Shown here: positions 55,426 to 64,000 of the stretch, in pieces
Layout of the letters: the number at the start of each line of letters is the position of its first letter
Position numbering within the stretch: the first letter of the stretch is position 1
Assembly: GCF_000001735.4 (NCBI RefSeq)
Contig: NC_003074.8
Location: forward strand, 8,246,101-8,310,100
Direction: 5' to 3'
Source of the DNA: Arabidopsis thaliana
Taxonomy: Eukaryota > Streptophyta > Magnoliopsida > Brassicales > Brassicaceae
DNA: 64,000 nucleotides
Translations under genes and position numbers: made by a program
The notes under the pieces: model-generated
What the model was told of the DNA's origin: nothing
Databases searched by the model: none
What the model saw: the letters and a program-made list of their open reading frames with translations, nothing else

Positions 55426-58400
55426 CAATAAAAGTCAAATACGAATTCTAAATTTTCTTCACACCACTATCATCTTATAATAGGGGCTATACAATATCTA
55501 GGTACTAGACTATAGGCTAAGGAATCATATATCAATTTCTCATAAATATTTGCATTCAATTATGGTTCCTAAAGTAGAAGATACCACCTGTATAAACCAA
55601 TGACCGGAAGCCAAGTAGAATATACCAAATATATAAACCAATGACCGTAACGCGTACGTAAAGTTGAAGTTTGTTCAAAGTTAGGCAAACGTATTGTTTG
55701 TCACATACAATAGTAAACAATCACAATCACTCATCGGATTAATTTGTCATTTAATGTGGAATATAATACTGCGAATTGTTACATATAAACAATCTGATAG
55801 ATTGCATGTTGTTGAAAACACCCTACTATGATACAAAGAAAAAGATTATCCTCAGTTTACGTTGCATGAACCATTATTTTGAATAATTAACTGAATCGAG
55901 ATTCTCTAGTTATGAATCGGGTATTAACAACTTGAGTTCATAGAGAAGATCAAGTTCATGAAATCTTTTCACATTTTATAAGTTATAGACTAGTATATGT
56001 CAAGAGATATTTTTTTCACATCTTCCGATCGAAGAGTCTCGATGCATAACTAATCTCTATTACGCAGGATAACACGACTTAGTAGAATCGAATTCCGGTG
56101 AAAATGGTGAACTCAAATGGATTTAACCACTTGACCAAATGCATATTTCCTTATGTAACCAAATGATTTTATTTTTCTTACGCAAAATAGCATTTCCTTC
56201 ATTGTATAAAAGAGAACCATTTTGACATTTCACTCATGTTAATATATTATTTAACTGTATACATATTCTACATATGAGTAATTAAATTAATTTTTTTATA
56301 AACTATGATTAAGAGATAGATTAAGTTGGGCTATTTTGTAAAAATATTTTAAAATTCTAAAACAATGTTGAAAAAAATCAGATACTTTTTCGCAAAGCAG
56401 AAAAAAGTACTAAATTTTTATGTAGATCGACCAGTTATTTATCATCAAGAGATGGTATAGCCGCCACCGTACATGTTGCCAATTCGATGACATAAATCAA
56501 GTTGAAATGCCTATTACATCCTAAGGTTAATAATGTTGTTATTTTAATCAAAGTAAAGTACATCTCCAGTTATTCAAAGCTGAGTGGAAAATTCCTACCA
56601 GATTCTGACAAATCATTAGCTGTTTGAACTTGAATTGGTTTGTAAGGTATCCTCTTGAGGCTACTAATTCAATCATCATGTCTATATATTTTAACATAAT
56701 CTATATTAAACTTTGGAATCGTAAGGTAAAATATAAAATATGTTTTAGTGGAATATAGTATTATAAAATCTATCAATCATGAAGTAAAATTTGCTACGTT
56801 ATCATCGGTTTTTCAAATAAAGGATGATAAAATTCAAACTTGAATGAGCCAGCCAATAAGAAGTAAAATAGAAATTTTACAGATGATTATAATTTCCATC
56901 GACAAATAGAAACACGACATATAATTTAACTATGAACAAAGCGTTCTTGAAAAAAATCACTGAAATCATCAACTTTCGAAAATGGTTAGTATACGGCTAC
57001 ACTAGTTTAAGCGGGATCAAAGTCAACATTTAATATTCAGTGTTTACGTTAATACGATCCTTAACATGATCCTCCATCAAAGGATAGACTCAAATCTTAG
57101 CTATGCAAGCCAACCACTTTAGTCAGCCAACCACTTCATCACCTGGTCACATTTATGCGGCCCAAAGAATGCATTTATCGTCTAAGACTATGACGACCCG
57201 TCTCACGAAACAACTAATCTATTTTTTAGCCGAGTAAATACACTAGAAAATAATTCTACTCACCAAATATGAGGGGGATAATATTAGATAAGAGAAATCA
57301 AGAGAAATAAATCTACACAACACTTCATGATCGATAAAGAGGAAAAATCCTCTAAATCTTTCAATATTGTAAAAATCTTCCGAATGACAACACACTAGTA
57401 GCAAAAAGCGCATAAACTTGATTTGACCCTATATGTGAAATATTCGTAAAACTAACTGATATAGAAAAAAATTAGAATTTTGGTGTAACGTATAGACTGC
57501 CCTTATTAGTGAACATTCACGTCTTTTTTCGGACTCGTAGGTTTAATTTCTATCAAACGATCGACTGCTATATCCGAAAGTTTTAAAAATTTGAAATCAG
57601 CATATGGTGTTTTCTCTTGTTTTGTCTTCATCTACACGATTTCGACAATCACTTTTCGAAATGTTATCCATTCTAAATTTTTCCTAACTCAATTACCATT
57701 AACTTTTGAGTTTTTTTCAGATTAGTTAACCAAAAAAATAAGTAAATTTTAGTGACATAAATGGTCAAATCATTTTCTTAAACCTCTGCACAGCATCAAC
57801 ACATTTCCTAAAACAAGAATTTTAGATCTCGCATTACATAAAATTAAGTTTAGCAAACCATTTGTAAGTATGTTTTGATTTTGAGCATTCGAATGAGAAC
57901 CGAATCAAACATACAAGACAAAATAAAATAAATAAAAACATTTTTGTCTGCAATTTTCATCTATAAAATCCAACAATGACAGCTACACTAGTTTACGAAA
58001 CAATTTGAAATCTGCTATGCGTTTTTTTTTTGTGTTGTTGCATTTTGTCTTCGACTGTTTTAAAAGTGCTATAATATTTTTTAGGATTACTCAAGACAAA
58101 TAATCATTATCTTATTCCTTAATATATTAGAGTTTACTTGAGACTGCGAATGTATAAATGCTGATCCACTGGATTAACCACTACTTAGCAGTTCTTTTTT
58201 TTAATTTTCTAAATAGTAAACGAACTACACATGGTTATTTTAGAGAAAAAGAATGAAAAAACATTGGTAAGCCATTATTACTTCTTTTTTACTTTCTTAA
58301 TACTATTATTTTAGAGAAAACGAGAAAATTAGATATAGACAAGTTGGTTTGCTATCGACAAGTGGTAAAAGCTTAATACTTAAATGGGAAAAAGCATTTA

Positions 58401-61400
58401 CAAAGTTGGAAAGTATAACTATGTTACTGTCATTGGCAGTCACTGGGTACTTAAGTAAAATAATCATAGCTTAGGAAAAGTCGAATTCGGAGGTTTATAA
58501 TACTGAACCGACACTTCGCTATTTAGTTGTGTTTAAGTCGACCAAAGTACCAATCCGAAAGATTTTGTATTCGTTTTTTTTTTCTTTTGAATAGAGATTA
58601 AAAATAATCGATGTTAATTCACAACAACTGTATACAACTATTGAGTCTTAATCATCCAGCGAATTTTTCACACGTTTTGACCATTTTAATTAGACTACCA
58701 CAAATGAAAATTACTCACTTATTAAACGATGTTATTCAAACTTTCGGATTAAAATACTCATAATAAATTCCAATACGATCCGGATCATAATAATAGGTTT
58801 CTCATACTATAGATAGACTCAAATTATCATAAAATTGTCTCCGCATTTAAAAAAGAAAAAGCTCGTTGAAAATGATTATCTAGACTATAAACGCTTGTTG
58901 AAACAAAATTGTCAATTCATTATCAGAAACCCAAAGTATTGCAAACTGAAATATAAGTCAAAGTATTCACAGAAGTTGTGATGATAAGAACGCGGATGAA
59001 TTAGTATCTCAATTCAATTGTAATTATGAAAAGAATCTTGGACATTTTGTACACATACATATGTTCAACTAAATATATCTTGTATGAATTTTGTAGGTCT
59101 AGTCTTGATAGAGTGGATGAGGTATTAATTGTCTAATTAATTCCAAGTTTTCAAAACTTGAGTTCACATAATTTGGAGCTAAATGTTGAGTGTTGACTAC
59201 GTTGATCGATCGTCTGCTAAATTACCAAACTTTGAATGTCGATATTATAATAAGTAGCAATTTTACTATCAAAAGATAGGTATATAGTATGCTAATTTCT
59301 TATTTTAGCCAACATGAGAAATCAACTTTAATTAAATACGTTTACATAGCCACTGTAAATGTAAACCATACATCGATGGGTATTACCCAAAACTTGTATC
59401 ATAATAATGTATAATTGTGATGTCATCGTGACCATTATGAAAATTATAGCATAATGGCTTGTAATAGTGTAGTAGTCATGTAAATTATCTTTGAATCAAT
59501 TTCTTATTATGTGTATGTGGAATCTAAGCGACGACAAATTAAAACATATCAATTGTACTTGTAAAATCACCAAATGAATCTGAATTTTTGAAAAAAAATA
59601 TATTTTATAAACTATGACTTATTTTTAAAGAGTGCCATATAATATAGACGATCTGAATTTTGGAGAAAAAAAAAAAAAAACTCATAAAGGATCCAACAAA
59701 AGAAAAGAATTACCTTATTCTGTTGAGTGTGAACACAAATTTTTATATTTATATTCTAAATTTAACAAGTGTCTACTACGCAACCAAATCTATTATTGAC
59801 CGTGAGAGAAAGAAGACCCGTCTCCAAAAGGAAATCCAATGTTCTTTCAAAAAATACTATTGAAAGAATTAGCTCCAAAAAAGTGAAAATAGTGGAATAA
59901 TGGTCCTCTAATTTGTATAGTAATAGTAATACCTCTGTAACAAAAAAACAAATTATATAGTAATATCTTTGACATATTTCGGGGACAGGACAAAAGTACC
60001 AACCCCATCTTGTTCTCTCACTCCGTACGTACTATTGCGACTTTAGTTTTTTTTTTTGCTTACGATTGTGTTTTCTAACGCGTTTTAAAACCCAAGAATT
60101 TTTTGTTTCCTGTTGAATTTCAATTTGCATGCACATATAATATCATTTTACTTCTTAGAAATCAGTACCAGACCTTCATGATTTATGTTGAAATTCTTTG
60201 ATGAAGTTGACATTCACAATCTTATCATTTATTTCAAAAGTCAGCTTTTACTTTTACAAAATCAAATTCTACGATTATATGCTATTTTAGGAATATGATC
60301 TGGTTTATAAGTACACTGTAGACTCAGAATGTATACTTCAAGTTTAAGAGAAAACATGTATATACCAGCTGTTTTTCCAATTTCTGAGTTGAAAAAATTC
60401 TTATCAAATATTAAGAATCATAAATCTTTAATTAAAACTACATGCAGTGATCTATATTTGATTAATTATTTTAGAAATTAAACAGTCAGTCAAGGATGAC
60501 ATGCTTATACATTATCATTTATTCAAAAAAAAAAAAAAAAAATGTATACTTTATACTATTTATAATTTATTAATTAGGCGACAGCTTTGCAACTACTTCT
60601 GTTCTTCAGCTATACGAATGCTTGTAAATTATGTAGTGTATCATATTAATTATAGGTCTAATATATATTCCATGAAGTCAAAATTTTACCGGCGATTCTT
60701 GTATTGGAGTCAATTGCATTTATATTTGAGTTTGAAAAGGCTAAAGTTTAAGAAAAAAATGGTAAATAAAAATCCCCTACGTATGTGAATATATATGACT
60801 TTTTCTTGTCATTCATTAACTAGCATTATGAACCAAGAAATAGTCTAAATGTACCAAGGTGTTTAAACTGCACGCGTTCACATAACAAAAACGGTATTCA
60901 TTTTGTGTTAGTTTTCTTTACCTATTGGTTCACAATGGTATTTGGTATATATGATATCGAATACTCGTGTATAAATTTTGTTGATCGACTATTAACATTG
61001 TAAATGTAAACCAAGTGACCTTCACTAGTTTCACCAAGTATAATTTAATATTTTAGAATACATCAAAAAGTTTATCACTTGTTTTCAACACGTACCAACC
61101 TTAGTTTTATGCAAGGTGCTAGGATTAACACCTTTTAGAACAATATTTGATGAAGAGAGATATCATGTTTGATAAACAATATGGAAAACTAAAAACTTTT
61201 TCATAATTAAAGATGGTTAAGCTAGGTGATGCTAATATATCTGCATATATAAAATTGCATAATTTAGAAAAATTATGGATTTATAGAATCGCAAAATCAA
61301 AAATCGAAATAAAAAGTTGAATACTAAACTCAGGCAAAAAAGATGAATTTGAATAAACTAAACAAAATTAAATAATTGATGTTTTGGTTTCATACCATAT

Positions 61401-62447
61401 CAAATCTGAGAAAGAAACAAAAAGATAGAGATGAAAGTGATTTTCACATTAAGCTGTGGATTATGTTTACAACGAAATACATATAAATATTATATTTATT
61501 AGGCTAGCAAAACCTTAACTAAACCCAAACATGATGCAATTGATAATTTGTCTTTCTGACCCAATAAACTGGGTACATAAATTTTATATGTCAGTATGCT
61601 TCATGTTACAGTACTTTAATTATTTAACACTAGTAACGCAAAAAAGATTTTTTAATAAATGATCATTTAATCATTATCATTCTTCATTAAACATTATTTA
61701 TTGTTTTCTAATAAAATATAATGATGGTTTAATTGTTAGTGTAAATTTATATGGTAAAACTAAAACCTGTAGGTAAGCCTCTTTTCAGTCTTTTGTTGAC
61801 CAGAAACTTTGAACAATAGAGTTCTATTTTAACAAATACTAACAAAATACAGAAGAAGGGTAAAGTTTTAGGTTGAAACTTAAAAGGGTGCGATACGTGT
61901 GAACGCGTTGGTCAACAAATACTATCACGAGCTGTTCTCTTTCCCGCGGACAGATATTGATTTTTTCGTGTTCTATTTTTGGATTTTGTGGCTGGTGTAA
62001 TAATAATATTAAAGCATATATACTAGTATAAAACTGGTAATTTTTCGTAGAGGATTGTTTTCTCAAAGCCCAAACAGTAGTTGCAAATTTGTAATAACCA
62101 GATTTTGAAGTAAAATAAAATGGTGAGGAAATTTTAGAATAATTTATTTATCAAAAAAAAACTTTAGAATATGTTACATATTTGGTAGTTATAGTATTGT
62201 ATCAAATACACATATTAATCGAATTGTTTGATAAAATGGAAGTAAATTATTTTTGACTGAACTATGTAGCACATATTTATTTTATATGAATCTCAAAATC
62301 ATTTATATAATTTATGAAAAAGTTAGTTTTTTTTCTATTCGATACGTTAACAATTAATTATGACCAATAAATTGTTTTAAGGCATTCAGCAGTCTAAAAA
62401 TAAAGACTGAAAATGGCGTCATAATAAACGTAAATGCAGTAAATATT
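55424..62447. other. Long gene-poor region
   Basis: About 7 kb of AT-rich DNA with no frame showing plant-like codon use, no tRNA, and no recognisable transposon protein. Scattered low-complexity A or T tracts occur (for example 59667-59680 and 60525-60541). Confidence 0.45.
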
Positions 62448-62710
62448 ATTCCCTCTATTTTTGAATATTTGTAGTTTAAAATTTTTGCACACAAATTAAG
62501 AAAACATACAAATCTCATTTAATTTATCTCTTTCTTATAAAAATATTATTAATTACAATTAATCCAACCAATAAAAAAATATGATATAAAATATAATTGG
62601 TTAAAAACTATTAAACACATTTAATTTTGCATAGAAAAGTGAAAACAACACTTATAGTAAAAAAAATAAAAAATCTTTAAATTACACTTAATTAGAAATA
62701 GAAAGAATAC
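62448..62710. mobile_element. MITE-like element with approximately 20-bp terminal inverted repeats
   Basis: The left end TATTCCCTCTATTTTTGAAT pairs with the reverse complement of the right end, TATTCTTTCTATTTCTAATT. The interior is very AT-rich and non-coding, and the length is about 260 bp. The CCCTCTATTT-type terminus is widespread among crucifer MITEs. A TA target duplication is possible but not certain. Confidence 0.55.
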
Positions 62711-63238
62711 AAAACGTACGGATGTTGTTAACCTAAACACGATTACTACCGAGACTAAAGATGTCTAAGTTTAATACTAAGAAAAGTAAAACAATTTTTC
62801 GAGCAGATATATGAATAGTGATTTTTTGGGTCAACACATAATCCACCCAACGTTGATTTTTGTTTGTCGTTTACAATCTCTAAAACGTTTATTTTCTAAG
62901 AAATATACGTGTGGGCTCATTTTAATGCCCTTCGTGCGTCTACCCGACGACTTTGTTTACTCGAAACTATATCACACACTACACCACATATTTCAACATC
63001 ACACTGTATACACACATTTATATATACATGCAGACCGATTATTATAATAATATTTTCTCCGGTCCCTAAAACATATATATCATTCATTCCCACATGAGAT
63101 ATAATATTATGTAAAACATACTTTTGACTATGTTGCCAATAATCAAAAAGACATCTCTCTCTCTCTCTCTCACATCCTATTTTCCAAGAAGCTCACCAAT
63201 GCTTTTGAATTCTCCCACATGTCTTTTGACAATTTTAG
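62711..63238. other. MYB15 promoter region
   Basis: Includes a CT microsatellite at about 63152-63170 and a TTGAC W-box core at about 63226, shortly before the TATA box. No gene; the plus-strand frames at 62811-63097 have no family features. Confidence 0.45.
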
Positions 63239-63246
63239 TATAAATA
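63239..63246 (+). promoter_or_regulatory. TATA box of MYB15
   Basis: TATAAATA lies 153 bases before the MYB15 start codon, with a plausible leader of about 120 bases rich in CA and AT. Confidence 0.65.
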
Positions 63247-63391
63247 CTCAAACCCCTTAGTCAGTCATTCTCATGTTCATCAACAGCATTTGATCTCAAG
63301 CTCATAGGAATTTGATCTCCACATTATATCTTGATCATCACCACAAGAAAAACATTTCAACTTCTTTTATCAGCAATCACAAATCAAAGAG

Positions 63392-64000
63392 ATGGGAAGA
63401 GCTCCATGCTGTGAGAAGATGGGGTTGAAGAGAGGACCATGGACACCTGAAGAAGATCAAATCTTGGTCTCTTTTATCCTCAACCATGGACATAGTAACT
63501 GGCGAGCCCTCCCTAAGCAAGCTGGTATGTAAAAATTATAATATCAAATTTCTTAATTTTGATCAAATTTCTTACATTAATTATTGGTAATTATTATTTA
63601 CAGGTCTTTTGAGATGTGGAAAAAGCTGTAGACTTAGGTGGATGAACTATTTAAAGCCTGATATTAAACGTGGCAATTTCACCAAAGAAGAGGAAGATGC
63701 TATCATCAGCTTACACCAAATACTTGGCAATAGGTATTTTACTTCACATATAAGTATATAACCGACACACAAGTTTTATTTTGTTTTCTTACTATATATA
63801 AATCACCAAAAGAAAGTAACTTTATACACACGTCTAGGTCGCACTACTATTCTTTTAACTACACAATGATCGGCTCTTTAATTACTTTTGTATTGATGTT
63901 CTTCGTTTTCCTTTTGGTATCATCTTTAGATGGTCAGCGATTGCAGCAAAACTGCCTGGAAGAACCGATAACGAGATCAAGAACGTATGGCACACTCACT
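63392..64000 (+). CDS. MYB15: R2R3-MYB transcription factor MYB15 (At3g23250), 5' part
   Basis: Three exons are visible: 63392-63524, 63604-63733, and 63930 running off the window end. They encode [20 protein letters not shown], the complete R2 repeat (W17, W37, then W57 after the intron, from memory of spacing) and most of R3 ([38 protein letters not shown]). The introns are at the two classical R2R3-MYB positions, with phases that agree. The GRAPCCEK start and domain fit subgroup 2 (MYB13/14/15). MYB15 is known to act in defence-induced lignification and in restraining the CBF cold pathway through ICE1. The C-terminal regulatory region lies beyond the window. Confidence 0.93.

Overview
The window is nuclear DNA of a flowering plant. 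It is AT-rich, its genes carry GT..AG introns, and its protein families are plant-specific. From memory I recognise the gene order as Arabidopsis thaliana chromosome 3, about At3g23140 (URO) to At3g23250 (MYB15). Locus names rest on that recognition and were not searched. Exon boundaries were worked out by hand from splice signals, reading phase and paralogue comparison.

Layout. 0-4.3 kb: gene-poor DNA with a CACTA-like DNA element bracketed by a perfect 159-bp direct repeat. 4.5-5 kb: single-exon C2H2 zinc-finger/EAR gene (URO). 6-7.2 kb: intron-bearing isoleucyl-tRNA synthetase pseudogene. 8.6-11.5 kb: ethylene receptor ETR2, with overlapping upstream ORFs in its leader. 14-15.6 kb: DUF3475/DUF668 gene (minus strand). 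18.5-20.5 kb: two minus-strand two-exon defensin-like (LCR) genes flanking a foldback repeat. 22.2-22.5 kb: small plant-specific protein. 24.5-27.4 kb: a direct segmental duplication with a CACTA-type remnant in one copy and unidentified coding-like debris between copies. 28.1-34.6 kb: three HR-like lesion-inducing family genes. 35.6-36.5 kb: CASP-like membrane protein. 37.2-38.8 kb: bHLH34. 41.9-50.3 kb: three group IX ERF genes (ESE1/ERF95, ERF98/TDR1, ERF1). 50.3-63.4 kb: gene-poor, with a decayed secreted tandem-repeat peptide precursor and several small repeats. 63.4 kb to the end: first part of MYB15.

Working together. The theme is ethylene and stress: an ethylene receptor at one end and three ethylene/defence ERF regulators at the other. 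A palindrome about 1.2 kb upstream of the ERF1 start matches the EIN3-binding site known from that promoter. The ESE1 promoter carries an approximately 200-bp tandem duplication that doubles a pair of CACGTG boxes. The defensin-like, HR-like and MYB15 genes fit the same defence setting. The least explained item is the secreted-repeat ORF at 54.3-54.8 kb, which a single in-frame TGA cuts after its signal peptide.
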